Shown: positions 54,007-62,542 of the stretch, one piece after another | Layout: each line of letters starts with the position of its first letter | Position numbering within the stretch: position 1 is the stretch's first letter | Assembly: GCF_001528745.1 (NCBI RefSeq) | Contig: NZ_BCNS01000002.1 | Location: 37,259-101,258, forward strand | DNA: 64,000 nucleotides | Direction of reading: 5' to 3' | DNA from: Marinobacterium profundum | GTDB taxonomy: Bacteria > Pseudomonadota > Gammaproteobacteria > Pseudomonadales > Balneatricaceae | Position numbers and translations under genes: made by a program | The notes under the pieces: generated by a model | Told to the model about the DNA's origin: nothing | The model's database searches: none | Seen by the model: only the letters and a program-made list of their open reading frames with translations

Positions 54007-54567
54007 ATGTCGTCACCACATCCGCTCAACCAGGCCGTGATCGCCCAGGCATTGCACGACCTGCGCAACGGCCAGCTACGCCGCTGCAAAACGATGGGCT
54101 TCGGTGAAACGGAGCTCGAAGCGCTGAAGCATCCGGCCATGGTGAGTGTGCTTGTGAATGCGACTGTGTCCTGGTGTTCAGTTTCGATCAACCGCGATGT
54201 TCTCAAAAGATTACTGAACCAGGCGCAAGACGTGGAACAGGAAATAGCCAAGGTGGATCGCATGTTGCGGCTCGGCGCCAGTACCGAAATGGTCAGTGGG
54301 TTTTACGGCCTCACCCACCAGGAAATCGCCTTGCGACGAGACGTGCTCGGCCTGCCGAAACGCAAGGGGCGTCACCCGGTGCTCGACGAGCAACAGGATA
54401 CGGCGCTGTGGCAGCGCTGGAGACAACTCACTACGCAAAGGGGCGTTGAAGCGGACGATGCCGCGTCCATGCTGGATGTCGCCATGGATCTGTCGGAAAG
54501 CATGACACTGCCCTTGTCAGTGGTCTGGGCGGCCATACGAAACTGGATTGACCAGGCATTGGAATAG
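54007..54567 (+). CDS. DUF2857 ICE protein
   Basis: 186 residues matching DUF2857, a family confined to SPI-7/PFGI-1-type islands directly after parB. Conserved parts: AVIAQALHDLRNGQLRRCKTMGF, RLGASTEMVSGFYGLTHQEIALRRDVLGL (a likely HTH) and a helical C-terminus. It may act as a FlhC-like regulator or DNA-binding accessory; in ICEclc-type elements genes near here influence transfer activation. The exact role is not readable. Confidence 0.85.
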   Translation: MSSPHPLNQAVIAQALHDLRNGQLRRCKTMGFGETELEALKHPAMVSVLVNATVSWCSVSINRDVLKRLLNQAQDVEQEIAKVDRMLRLGASTEMVSGFYGLTHQEIALRRDVLGLPKRKGRHPVLDEQQDTALWQRWRQLTTQRGVEADDAASMLDVAMDLSESMTLPLSVVWAAIRNWIDQALE

Positions 54568-54570
54568 GCC

Positions 54571-55803
54571 ATGGCGGCGGATGATCCATCCCGGCATTTA
54601 AGCCCCGTCCCGCTCTCCGACCTCTTTGATGGCGTCCTGAAACAGCTGGCACCCACAGAGCAAGACGCCACCGCGCACGGCGACGGCATTCTCTACAGTG
54701 GCAACCGTCACGAGAGCGTGCCTCGAGCGCTGTTTCTCGACACCCGCCTGACTCCGCTGGAGCGCAATGCCTGGCAGGTATTCCGGCTGCTGCTTAACGA
54801 CCATGGCGTCACCACCCTGCCCACCTACGATCAGCTGCGGCCCTATCTGGCCTCCATGCCCTGCGGTGCCCGCGCCTCTCATGAAACCGTGGCCCGCGCC
54901 CTGACGCTGCTGCGGCTAACGCGCTGGCTCAGCCTGGTGCGTCGGCGCCGCGACCCGAGATCGGGACGTATCCTGGGCAATTTATATGTACTGCATGACG
55001 AGCCTTTGACCCCGTTTGAGGCGATGCAGCTCGATGCGGACTACCTCGGTCTGGTCAGCCAAGCGCTCGATCACGCCGCCAAAGCAGTCCGGACCGTCGG
55101 CCTGAACGCCCTGAAAGAGATCGCCGATGATCCGCTGCTCAGTGGCCGCACCTTGCCAACCCGCCTGCAGGTTTTGGCGCAGCGAATGACTGACCACGAC
55201 ATGGATTCAAAACACCATCAACAGGACGGGGCGATGCGTGATTCCGAAGAAGGCTCCACCACCCTTCTTCGGAATCAGGAACCCCGTCTTCGGAATCAGA
55301 AAGGCCTCGCTTCGGAATCCGAACCAGGGTCGAAAGCCCCAGCTGACGGCAGGCTTCGGAATCCGAAGGAGGACCGTACTGTAAGTAATAGTAATAATAA
55401 AATACGTATACCGCGCGCACGTGCGCACGAGGGGCTGCAATTGCCCGAACGCTTCACGCGCCTGAAAGACGAGCAGCAGGCCGGCGTCCTGGTGGCGCTG
55501 CAACAGCTGGACGAGACACTGCAGCAGGCCGTGCTTGACGAATGGGACGCCCGCTGCCTGGCTGACACCATCCGTAATCCCGCCGGTTACCTGTTCGGCA
55601 TCATCCAACGTGCCCTTCAAGGCGAATTCAACGCCTGGCTCGGTCCGGCGGTGGCCGCCTCGCCCACCGCAAAGCCACAATCGCCGTCACCACGACCACC
55701 GCCAGCATCATCAACGCCATCAAGGTCGAAACCGAAAGTCGCCCCGCCTGAGGTCGCCCTGGAATACCTCGCGAGGTTGCGTGAGTTTCTGCGCGATAGC
55801 TAG
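54571..55803 (+). CDS. STY4528-family island replication protein
   Basis: 410 residues, start 3 nt after the DUF2857 stop. An N-terminal winged-helix region (~45-135: LTPLERNAWQVFRLLL, THETVARALTLLRLTRWL-like segment, LVRRRRDPRSGRILGNLYVL) resembles plasmid replication initiators. A low-complexity middle (~220-285) carries repeated LRNQ/LRNP, and a conserved C-terminal domain (~290-345) has VLDEWDARC and NPAGYLFGIIQRALQGEF. The repeat segment coincides with DNA iterons and an AT-rich tract, as in initiator genes that contain their own origin. Probable initiator of ICE replication after excision. Confidence 0.82.
   Translation: MAADDPSRHLSPVPLSDLFDGVLKQLAPTEQDATAHGDGILYSGNRHESVPRALFLDTRLTPLERNAWQVFRLLLNDHGVTTLPTYDQLRPYLASMPCGARASHETVARALTLLRLTRWLSLVRRRRDPRSGRILGNLYVLHDEPLTPFEAMQLDADYLGLVSQALDHAAKAVRTVGLNALKEIADDPLLSGRTLPTRLQVLAQRMTDHDMDSKHHQQDGAMRDSEEGSTTLLRNQEPRLRNQKGLASESEPGSKAPADGRLRNPKEDRTVSNSNNKIRIPRARAHEGLQLPERFTRLKDEQQAGVLVALQQLDETLQQAVLDEWDARCLADTIRNPAGYLFGIIQRALQGEFNAWLGPAVAASPTAKPQSPSPRPPPASSTPSRSKPKVAPPEVALEYLARLREFLRDS
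55240..55410. repeat. Iteron array plus AT-rich tract (candidate origin)
   Basis: Five copies of the 10-mer CTTCGGAATC: one inverted at 55240-55249, then direct copies starting at 55267, 55288, 55310 and 55354, i.e. spacings of 21, 22 and 44 bp. The last forms a dyad CTTCGG-AAT-CCGAAG. Directly after, 55381-55410 is ~83% A+T in an otherwise GC-rich gene. Iterons in helical phase followed by an AT-rich element is the layout of lambda and plasmid origins. Confidence 0.5.
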
Positions 55804-56016
55804 ACGGTCATCAGAGTGCTGACGCTGGCAACGTAACCCTCAGTGGAACGCCCTGGCGTTATCCCCAGGGGATAGCTCGCGCCAGCCATGCCTTCAGCCA
55901 TACCTTCAGCCATACCTTCGACAAATCCGGGAACGCTTCAGGTTCCTTTAGTTGACTGACAGCCTTCCGGTTGATGGCGATGCTATCGACTCGTTACTCA
56001 ACCGCGAGTCCTCACC
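55804..56016. repeat. Spacer with DnaA-box-like palindrome and 12-bp repeats
   Basis: Contains TATCCCCAGGGGATA at 55860-55874, the same 15-bp palindrome as in the 116-bp repeats at 57.9-58.3 kb. Three tandem 12-mers follow (AGCCATACCTTC, the first with one change) at 55884-55919. No gene. Confidence 0.7.
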
Positions 56017-56838
56017 ATGGCAAACACAGGACCACTACAACTCAACCTCGGGTCACTGCGCAGCGCGATGTCGCTGACGCTGCATACCCATCATGCGTCG
56101 CGCATCTGGCACGGCCGGGCCGCTGCCGAGGGCAAGCCTGCGATCGTCGGCCTCAACGGTTTCATCGCCGTGATGAACAAGATGAAACGGGGTGCCGAGC
56201 AGGACGACCCCTACAGCGATTGGTGGATGCTTCGCATCGAGGAGAAGCTGGAGCAGACCAAAGCGACCCTGCAGTCGCTGCGTGAACAGGTGGACCAGGC
56301 GCTCGCGACGGTACCGTCCGCCCTCAGCCTGGGGGAAAACCTCAACGTTCAACCCGTCAAGCTGCCGCTGTTCGTCAATGCCCAGCTGGGCTTTGCGGCG
56401 GTCTACCTCCTGGCGGACTACGACGATCTCGCACGCAAGCTCATCCTGGCCCACCACACCGCACTGATCGACCGTAGCACACTCGAACGCTGGCTCAATG
56501 ACGGCGCCCATGCGCTGCGCAGCTTGTTCTCGCTGGCCCAGCAATACCGCTACTCCGGTTGCTGCCGTGACGATTTCGCGGCCAACAATGCAGCAGCCCG
56601 GGCGGCGCTGGAAAAGTTTGGAGCGCTGCCGCAGGACGTATTGGAGGGAACGCAGCGATCAGGCTTCGCACCACCGATCATGCGGCGGGCAAACCAGCAC
56701 CATGTCGATGCCGATGCCGATGCCGATGCCGATGCCGATGCCGATGCCGATGCCAGCAAGTCTGAGCCTGACGATACGCAGGGCGATACCTCGACATCGG
56801 TCGACGCCACTGGCACCAACGGGGAGGACTCAGCATGA
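56017..56838 (+). CDS. PFL_4669-family ICE protein (TIGR03761-like)
   Basis: 273 residues. The first ~215 residues follow the PFL_4669 integrating-element family: GSLRSAMSLTLHTHHASRIWHGR, GLNGFIAVMNKMKRGAEQDDPYSDWWMLRIEEKL and LPLFVNAQLGFAAVYLLADYDDLARK. The C-terminus is a (Asp-Ala)8 run and an acidic tail specific to this copy. The stop overlaps the DUF3158 start (ATGA). Function unknown; in this cluster it belongs to the replication/maintenance set. Confidence 0.88.
   Translation: MANTGPLQLNLGSLRSAMSLTLHTHHASRIWHGRAAAEGKPAIVGLNGFIAVMNKMKRGAEQDDPYSDWWMLRIEEKLEQTKATLQSLREQVDQALATVPSALSLGENLNVQPVKLPLFVNAQLGFAAVYLLADYDDLARKLILAHHTALIDRSTLERWLNDGAHALRSLFSLAQQYRYSGCCRDDFAANNAAARAALEKFGALPQDVLEGTQRSGFAPPIMRRANQHHVDADADADADADADADASKSEPDDTQGDTSTSVDATGTNGEDSA
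56707..56754 (+). repeat. In-frame hexanucleotide repeat (GATGCC)8
   Basis: Eight perfect GATGCC units coding for (Asp-Ala)8 near the end of the PFL_4669-family gene. Such repeats slip during replication, changing length by two residues per step without frameshift. Confidence 0.9.
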
Positions 56839-57377
56839 CGGAACAGGCTCAACATCAACGGCGGTATTTCCAGCCGTTGCAACAGGAAGACTTCCTGCGC
56901 CTGGAACACGCAGCCTATCTAAAAGGCCTTTTAAAGCCTTTTAAAGGTAACGGGAGTCTGGAGGACTGGGCCAACCAATGCCACGCGCTGCGAGACAGTT
57001 TGATTGCATTGGCGCAACGGCGCGTACTGCCACAAGTGAGCGGTTATCCGTTCCGGCTGCTACCCGTCGAACTGGCCCAGCAGACCACTGGCGCAGGCAC
57101 TACCTTTCTGCGCTGGCGCAAACCCGACCGTTCCGCGATGGGCGTAGCGCTGTGGCAGGCGATGATGGACAGGCCCGGCACGCCGGTCCATTTGCTCGCT
57201 GACCTGCTAGCGCTCGAGCACCAGCGCATCACGCTGAACATGCAGATCAGCCTGCTGCACAGCCTCGGGCGTCAAGCCCATGACTGCGCCAACAAGATGG
57301 CCGCGGCTGATGCCGCGTACCAGCAGCGCCTGGCGGTACCTTCCATCACTGCGTCAGCGGATCGGCTGCCACCCTAG
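56835..57377 (+). CDS. DUF3158 ICE protein (InrR position)
   Basis: 180 residues in the DUF3158 family: FLRLEHAAYLKGLLKPFKGN, SLEDWANQCHALRDSL, TTFLRWRKPDRSAMGVALW and LHSLGRQAHDCANKMAAA. It is directly upstream of ssb, the position where ICEclc carries the integrase regulator inrR, so it may be the counterpart; I cannot confirm identity by sequence. The basic, Trp/Arg-rich centre suggests nucleic acid contact. Confidence 0.83.
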   Translation: MTEQAQHQRRYFQPLQQEDFLRLEHAAYLKGLLKPFKGNGSLEDWANQCHALRDSLIALAQRRVLPQVSGYPFRLLPVELAQQTTGAGTTFLRWRKPDRSAMGVALWQAMMDRPGTPVHLLADLLALEHQRITLNMQISLLHSLGRQAHDCANKMAAADAAYQQRLAVPSITASADRLPP

Positions 57378-57448
57378 TTCACCGGCATCCCTTTTTTCTG
57401 CACTGCCCCTGCCAACAAAGAGCGACCAACCACCTCGGAGAATTCACC

Positions 57449-57850
57449 ATGAGCACCCATTTCTACGGCGAAGGAAACATCGGTTCGGCACCGGAATACC
57501 GCGAGTTTGCCAACGGCAACGACCAGCCAAACCGGTTGCTGCGCCTCAATGTCTACTTCGACAACCCCATTCCGAAGCGGGATGGCAGCTACGAGGACCG
57601 CGGTGGCTTCTGGGCGCCTGTCGAGATCTGGCATCGCGACGCGGAGCAATGGGCCGGCCTCTACCAGAAAGGCATGCGCGTGCTGATCGAAGGCCGGGCC
57701 GTACGTGACGAATGGGAGGATGCCGACGAGAACGAGCGCGTTACGTTCAAGATCGAGGCTCGCCGTGTTGGCATCCTGCCGTTCCGGCTGGCGTCGGTGA
57801 CACTCAGCGAGAAGCCGGCCAGCGGTGAGCAGGCCCCCGCACCGGTGTAA
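57449..57850 (+). CDS. ssb: ICE single-stranded DNA-binding protein
   Basis: 133 residues, one OB fold (HFYGEGNIGSAPEYREFANG, RLNVYFDNPIP, FWAPVEIWHR, AGLYQKGMRVLIEGRA, FKIEARRVGILPF). It is shorter than chromosomal SSB and ends EQAPAPV, lacking the acidic DDDIPF tip that recruits repair proteins. ICE SSBs cover single strands during element replication or transfer. Followed by 116-bp repeats. Confidence 0.88.
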   Translation: MSTHFYGEGNIGSAPEYREFANGNDQPNRLLRLNVYFDNPIPKRDGSYEDRGGFWAPVEIWHRDAEQWAGLYQKGMRVLIEGRAVRDEWEDADENERVTFKIEARRVGILPFRLASVTLSEKPASGEQAPAPV

Positions 57851-57914
57851 ATCCGCCCCCCACAGGGAGCAGCCGCCAACCCGGCAGCTGTTCCCTGCGC
57901 CTCCCCCGCACCAC

Positions 57915-58271
57915 GACCTTGCCACGTTATCCCCAGGGGATAATTCCACCGACGTCCACTGCAATCCGCGCGCTCCGAGCAGGAGGCTTGCGTACAACAT
58001 ACCGCTGCGTACCGAACAAACCCGCTCTGCTACCTTGCCACGCTATCCCCAGGGGATAATTCCACTGACGTCCACTGCAGTCCGCGCGCTCCGAGCAGGA
58101 CACTTGCGTACCAAAATCCGCTGCGCACCGTGCAAACTCACTCTGCTACCTCGCCACGTTATCCCCAGGGGATAGTTCCACTGACGTCCACTGAAATCCG
58201 CGCGCTCCGGGCAGGAGGCTTTCGTACCAAAATCCGCTGCACACCGAGCAAACTCACTCTGCTACCCTGCC
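57915..58271. repeat. Three 116-bp tandem repeats with palindromic cores
   Basis: The palindrome TATCCCCAGGGGATA occurs at 57928-57942, 58044-58058 and 58160-58174, exactly 116 bp apart. The rest of each unit is also conserved (GACGTCCACTG, TCCGCGCGCTCC, CGTACCAAAATCCGCTGC-like parts), and a truncated fourth unit starts near 58259. TTATCCCCA is one base off the DnaA box TTATCCACA. The repeats lie between ssb and topB and hold no gene. Confidence 0.92.
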
Positions 58272-58381
58272 CGACCACGAGTAACCGGTTGACCTCGCAG
58301 TCCGCTTTTTTGCGGTAGGCGTTTGGCGCCCGGGGCATGCTGCTGTACACCGAATGAACTCAATGATGCAGACGAGGCCGC

Positions 58382-60391
58382 ATGCGACTCTACCTGTGCG
58401 AAAAGCCGTCCCAGGGCAAAGACATTGGACGGGTACTGGGTGCGACGCAGCGCGGTAATGGCTGCTTCAAGGGCCCTGACACCGTCGTCACCTGGTGCAT
58501 CGGTCACCTGATCGAGGCCGCACCGCCCGAGGCTTATGGCGAGCAGTACAAACGCTGGTCCCTCGAGCAGTTACCCATTATTCCTAAGCACTGGCGCGTT
58601 GAGGTCAAGGCCAAGACCGCCGCGCAATTCAACGTCGTCAAACAGCTGATGGCACAGGCCACCGAGCTGGTGATCGCTACCGATGCCGACCGTGAGGGCG
58701 AACTGATCGCCCGCGAGCTCATCGACCTCTGCGGCTACCGCGGTCCACTCCAGCGACTCTGGCTGTCCGCACTGAACGACGCCTCGATCCGCACGGCACT
58801 GGCCGCACTCCGGCCAGCGGCCGAGACGCTGCCGCTGTACTACTCCGCGCTGGCCCGCGCCCGGGCCGACTGGCTGATCGGGATGAACCTCAGTCGTTTA
58901 TTCACCCTGCTGGGCCGGCAAGCGGGCTACGACGGCGTACTGTCGGTGGGCCGTGTGCAGACGCCGACCTTGCGCCTGGTCGTCGATCGCGATCGCGACA
59001 TAGCGCAATTCGTTTCAACGCCGTTTTGGACCATCGATGTCGCGCTGACCCACGCCGGCCAAACCTTCATCGCCAACTGGCTCGCACCCCAGGCATGCGC
59101 GGACGACAAGGGCCGCTGCCTGCAGGAAGCGATTGCCCAGCAGGCCACGCAGCTCCTGCGCGCCGCAAATATCGCCCAGGTGGTCACGGTCGAGACCGAA
59201 CGGGTACGCGAAGCGCCTCCGCTCCCGTTCGATCTGGGGACGCTGCAGGAAGTCTGTTCCAAGCAGATGGGACTGGATGTGCAGGAGACGCTGAACATCG
59301 CGCAATCCCTGTACGAGACGCACAAGGCCACCACCTACCCACGCTCGGACTCGGGCTACCTTCCCGAGTCCATGCTGGCCGAGGTGCCAGGCGTGCTCGC
59401 CAGTCTGCTCAAGACGGATCCTGCGCTAGGACCCGTGATCGACCAGCTGGACCCAACCCGGTGCTCGCGCGCCTGGAACGACGGCAAGGTGACGGCGCAC
59501 CACGGCATCATTCCCACACTGGAGCCTGTCGATCTTGCCAAAATGAGTGACAAGGAACTGGCCGTCTATCGACGCATCCGGGCCCACTACCTGGCGCAGT
59601 TTCTGCCGGATCACGCATTCGATCGCACCACCGCCACACTGTCGTGCGGCCGCGAGACGCTCCAGGCGGTTGGCAAGCAGATCGTGACACCGGGCTGGCG
59701 CCGGGTACTCACAGAGCCTGAGCCAGAGGATGCCGACACGGAATCCACCACTCGTAGCCAGACGCTCCCGCCACTGCAGAAAGGACGCTCATGCCCCGTC
59801 ACCGGCGTCGAGTTGAAGACCCGCAAGACGCTGCCCCCACGGCCGTTCACCCAGGGAGAGCTGGTCAAGGCGATGAAGGGGGTCGCCAGGCTGGTGTCTG
59901 ATCCGCGGCTGCAGCAAAAGCTCAAGGACACCGTGGGCATCGGTACCGAAGCGACACGGGCCAGCATCATCAACGGCCTGCTCGCCCGCGGCTATCTGGT
60001 AAAAAAGGGACGCGCCATCCGCGCATCCGATGCGGCTGTCACGCTCATTGATACGGTTCCGGCAGCAATCGCCGATCCCGGTACCACGGCGGTGTGGGAG
60101 CAGGCGCTGGATATGATCGAAGCCGGTCAGATCACTCTGGAGACGTTCATCGAGAAACAGTCGGCCTGGATCGCACAACTGGTTACGCAGTACCGCGGCA
60201 CGACCCTGGCCATCAAGGTCCCCGAGGGGCCAGCCTGTCCGCAGTGCGGTGCAGCCACGCGCCAACGTACCGGCAGAACAGGCGCATTCTGGTCCTGCAG
60301 CCGCTATCCAGAATGTACAGGCACACTGCCGGTCCCATCCGCCAAGCGCGGCACCCAACGCAAGCGCCGTGGTAAACCCAAAGCCTCTTGA
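58382..60391 (+). CDS. topB: DNA topoisomerase III, ICE-encoded
   Basis: 669 residues. The Toprim domain has LYLCEKPSQGKDIG and IATDADREGELIARELI. The active-site Tyr is in ATTYPRSDSGYLPES, and GRVQTPTLRLVVDRD is present. The C-terminus keeps a zinc-finger (CPQCGAATRQRTGRTGAFWSC ... YPEC) and a basic tail. It decatenates and relaxes single-stranded-containing intermediates; elements of this class carry it with ssb, supporting element replication and transfer. Confidence 0.95.
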   Translation: MRLYLCEKPSQGKDIGRVLGATQRGNGCFKGPDTVVTWCIGHLIEAAPPEAYGEQYKRWSLEQLPIIPKHWRVEVKAKTAAQFNVVKQLMAQATELVIATDADREGELIARELIDLCGYRGPLQRLWLSALNDASIRTALAALRPAAETLPLYYSALARARADWLIGMNLSRLFTLLGRQAGYDGVLSVGRVQTPTLRLVVDRDRDIAQFVSTPFWTIDVALTHAGQTFIANWLAPQACADDKGRCLQEAIAQQATQLLRAANIAQVVTVETERVREAPPLPFDLGTLQEVCSKQMGLDVQETLNIAQSLYETHKATTYPRSDSGYLPESMLAEVPGVLASLLKTDPALGPVIDQLDPTRCSRAWNDGKVTAHHGIIPTLEPVDLAKMSDKELAVYRRIRAHYLAQFLPDHAFDRTTATLSCGRETLQAVGKQIVTPGWRRVLTEPEPEDADTESTTRSQTLPPLQKGRSCPVTGVELKTRKTLPPRPFTQGELVKAMKGVARLVSDPRLQQKLKDTVGIGTEATRASIINGLLARGYLVKKGRAIRASDAAVTLIDTVPAAIADPGTTAVWEQALDMIEAGQITLETFIEKQSAWIAQLVTQYRGTTLAIKVPEGPACPQCGAATRQRTGRTGAFWSCSRYPECTGTLPVPSAKRGTQRKRRGKPKAS

Positions 60392-61028
60392 TCCCGTCTG
60401 TCGCAATGGCCGACACTGTCAACGTGACAAGCGTCCCGCCTCCCTGCGGGACTCCCAGCACGCGACCCCTTCTGCGACGGTGTGCGCGTCCCGCCAGATC
60501 CGCAATGGTCACGGGGCGAGAAGGTCGTTTTTCCTCGAATCGCGCGTCGCGCATTCTATTGATCAGTGCGGTTTGCGTCCGCCGCGACGGGTCCCCTGAT
60601 ACCTTGCCAGGCTGTTTCGATTGAATCTGCCACCACGCGGACTATCAGGAGACCCGTCGGGTCGACGGTATTCGGTGCCGGTGCCCACCGGTGAAACAAC
60701 GGGCGCCTTTTGTGCGCGGATGTGTGCCAGTAAATACCGGCTCCAGCCACGATACGAGCCGGGTGAGCATGCGGTGACAGCGAACGGCTTTAGCGACGGC
60801 TGAACCCTGCGCCAGCCCACAGGTGGTGTGTTCCTCCCTAGCCGAATGTCGTTCCGGCCTTCGGCGCTTTCTCCCGTTTTCCCGTCCGTTAACCCTGTAT
60901 CGGCCACCATCGCCTGCCGGCCGATCAATCCGAGAAGTGCCCGCGCCCCATTGCCACATGACGTCAACCTACTGCCGGGTCAATGCTTGGCGCCGACCTG
61001 TGACTAAAAACGATTAAGGAGTAGTGCC
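60392..61028. other. Intergenic ~640 bp in the ICE
   Basis: No supported gene. Several GC-rich dyads are visible, for example GACCCGTCGGGTC near 60654-60665. The following gene has AAGGAG before its ATG. The region may be a long leader like those before DUF3577 and DUF932. Confidence 0.4.
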
Positions 61029-61421
61029 ATGCATCACCCCCTGCCTCGAGACGTGATTGACCGGATCGCCAAGGAAGAACAGCATTTTGCCCACGCTCCC
61101 GAAGCGTTTTTCCAGGCCTGGAAGCGTGGCGTCGTGCTCGCCGGGCCGCAATGGTTTGGCGATGGCACCCATGAGGGCCTGCAGCGCGCGACCAGCGAGT
61201 GGGAGCTACGTCCCAACATCCAGGCCCTCATCGACGCCCTCAGCGTATTGAATCATGGGCAGCGCCTGTTCCTGTCGGCCATGGTCAGTTTCTACAATAC
61301 CACCGAGGGGAACGCCATGCTCCGCCGCTGCGGGTTCCAAGGCCTGCCTGCTCTGGGTGGCCTGGATCTGCAGCAGCGTCAGGTTCTTGCCGATCTGTTG
61401 CTGAATTATCGCGGCGGGTGA
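61029..61421 (+). CDS. Hypothetical ICE core protein
   Basis: 130 residues with AAGGAGTAGTGCC before the ATG. Helical, with VLAGPQWFGDGTHEGLQRATSEW, IDALSVLNHGQRLFLSAMVSFYN and LGGLDLQQRQVLADLLLNYRGG. I recognise it only as a conserved gene of this ICE class between topB and DUF3577. No motif indicates activity. Confidence 0.75.
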   Translation: MHHPLPRDVIDRIAKEEQHFAHAPEAFFQAWKRGVVLAGPQWFGDGTHEGLQRATSEWELRPNIQALIDALSVLNHGQRLFLSAMVSFYNTTEGNAMLRRCGFQGLPALGGLDLQQRQVLADLLLNYRGG

Positions 61422-61800
61422 GCCCATCCGTCGCAGCGCCTCAGTGCCTCAACGCCCATGATCCGCTGCATCCTCAGTGCACGCAGGCCGAGAGGCTTTA
61501 CCTTCAATAATGAGGTCGGTCCCCGATATCCATTTTCCATCGCGCACCCCGCGTGCTGCTGGCAGGCTGGTCCCATGTTCCGCTGACGCCGTCAGCGACA
61601 TGCCAGGCAACCGTCGGTCTTCGAGGTTGCGGCGCGGTTTCTGCCGCGTGACCGAGCCAGTTCGCACCGGCATCGATACGCGAACGACCGTCATTGCGAC
61701 GGCGATGCCAAGACGCTGTTCCACCAACCCGCGCGGGGGTTCCACACCTCCCCGTCGGGTCGGGTGTGTCTCCGCACTCTGATCCATCAGGAGATTCACC
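61422..61800. promoter_or_regulatory. Leader of DUF3577 gene with nested hairpin
   Basis: 380 bp without a gene. At 61743-61768 an outer stem CACACC/GGTGTG encloses an inner CCC/GGG stem, 32 nt before the ATG at 61801. The same two-stem design precedes the next genes. Confidence 0.5.
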
Positions 61801-62352
61801 ATGACCACATCCAACGAAAAGTCGTACTTCGACCTGCACATCACCGGGCTCGGCTATCTGAACCGCATCCGCGAGGTCAGGCCCAAGAAAGGCGATGCCT
61901 TCCTGGCCTGCGATATCGCGGCGCTCAATGGTCCCAGCGACGCTGTGTCCTATGTCCGCTTCGACACCCGTGTATCGGGCTCGGAAGCACAGCACCTGGT
62001 CCGTCGCTGCCTTGAAGCGGTCGACGCCGAAAAGAAAGTAATGATCGGCTTTCGCCTGGGCGATCTCTGGGCCGACACCTTCACCTACACCAAGGGCAAG
62101 CGTGCCGGCGAACAGGGCGTGAGCCTCAAAGCCCGCCTGCTGTTCATCAGCTGGATCAAGGTCGAGGGGCAGCAGGTTTACAAGGCCGAGCCCCGCCCGG
62201 TCGAAACTGACGCGCAAAGCTCCCAAGAGCCAACGCTCGCGCCTATCCAGGAGCAAGCTCCGGTTCAAGATGCATCCCCGGCTCCCGCAGCGGAGCCTGT
62301 CGGTGAAGCCGCCGTCCAGGCACACGCACCGGCGGTAGCCGAGTCGTTCTGA
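61801..62352 (+). CDS. DUF3577 (STY4534-family) ICE protein
   Basis: 183 residues. The N-terminal ~130 residues match DUF3577: SYFDLHITGLGYLNRIREVRP, KGDAFLACDIAALNGPSD, YVRFDTRVSG and VMIGFRLGDLWADTF. It resembles an OB-like single-stranded DNA-binding fold. The C-terminal ~50 residues are Pro/Ala/Glu/Gln-rich and disordered. The family is annotated as an ICE replication protein. Confidence 0.9.
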   Translation: MTTSNEKSYFDLHITGLGYLNRIREVRPKKGDAFLACDIAALNGPSDAVSYVRFDTRVSGSEAQHLVRRCLEAVDAEKKVMIGFRLGDLWADTFTYTKGKRAGEQGVSLKARLLFISWIKVEGQQVYKAEPRPVETDAQSSQEPTLAPIQEQAPVQDASPAPAAEPVGEAAVQAHAPAVAESF

Positions 62353-62490
62353 CCTTGACTTAATTTTTCAACTACCCCCTCACAGCGGCCGCCGCCATGC
62401 CCGATGCCGGTGGCCGCTTATGTTCCAGGACTGGCATCTCGCCATGGCCTGATTCCAACCGCCGCGTCAGCGGCACTCCATCACCCGCCA

Positions 62491-62517
62491 GGGTTCCTAC
62501 CCAGAGGGGCGGAACTC
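62491..62517 (+). promoter_or_regulatory. Nested hairpin leader of the DUF932 gene
   Basis: Outer stem GGGTTCC/GGAACTC (one G-U pair) around inner CCC-AGA-GGG, 25 nt before ATG 62543, with AAGGAG between. Confidence 0.5.
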
Positions 62518-62542
62518 CGGTATTTCATCCAAGGAGATCATC

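Noticed and set aside
56922..56947. AAAAGGCCTTTT palindrome and tandem CCTTTTAAAG as an operator
   Set aside because: It lies in the conserved protein segment LKGLLKPFKGN of the DUF3158 protein, so codon content explains it.
57825..58175. 116-aa open frame across the tandem repeats
   Set aside because: It translates the repeats themselves, overlaps ssb, has no ribosome site and no family.
57915..58271. CRISPR array
   Set aside because: Repeats are 116 bp and contiguous with no unique spacers, and no cas genes are present.
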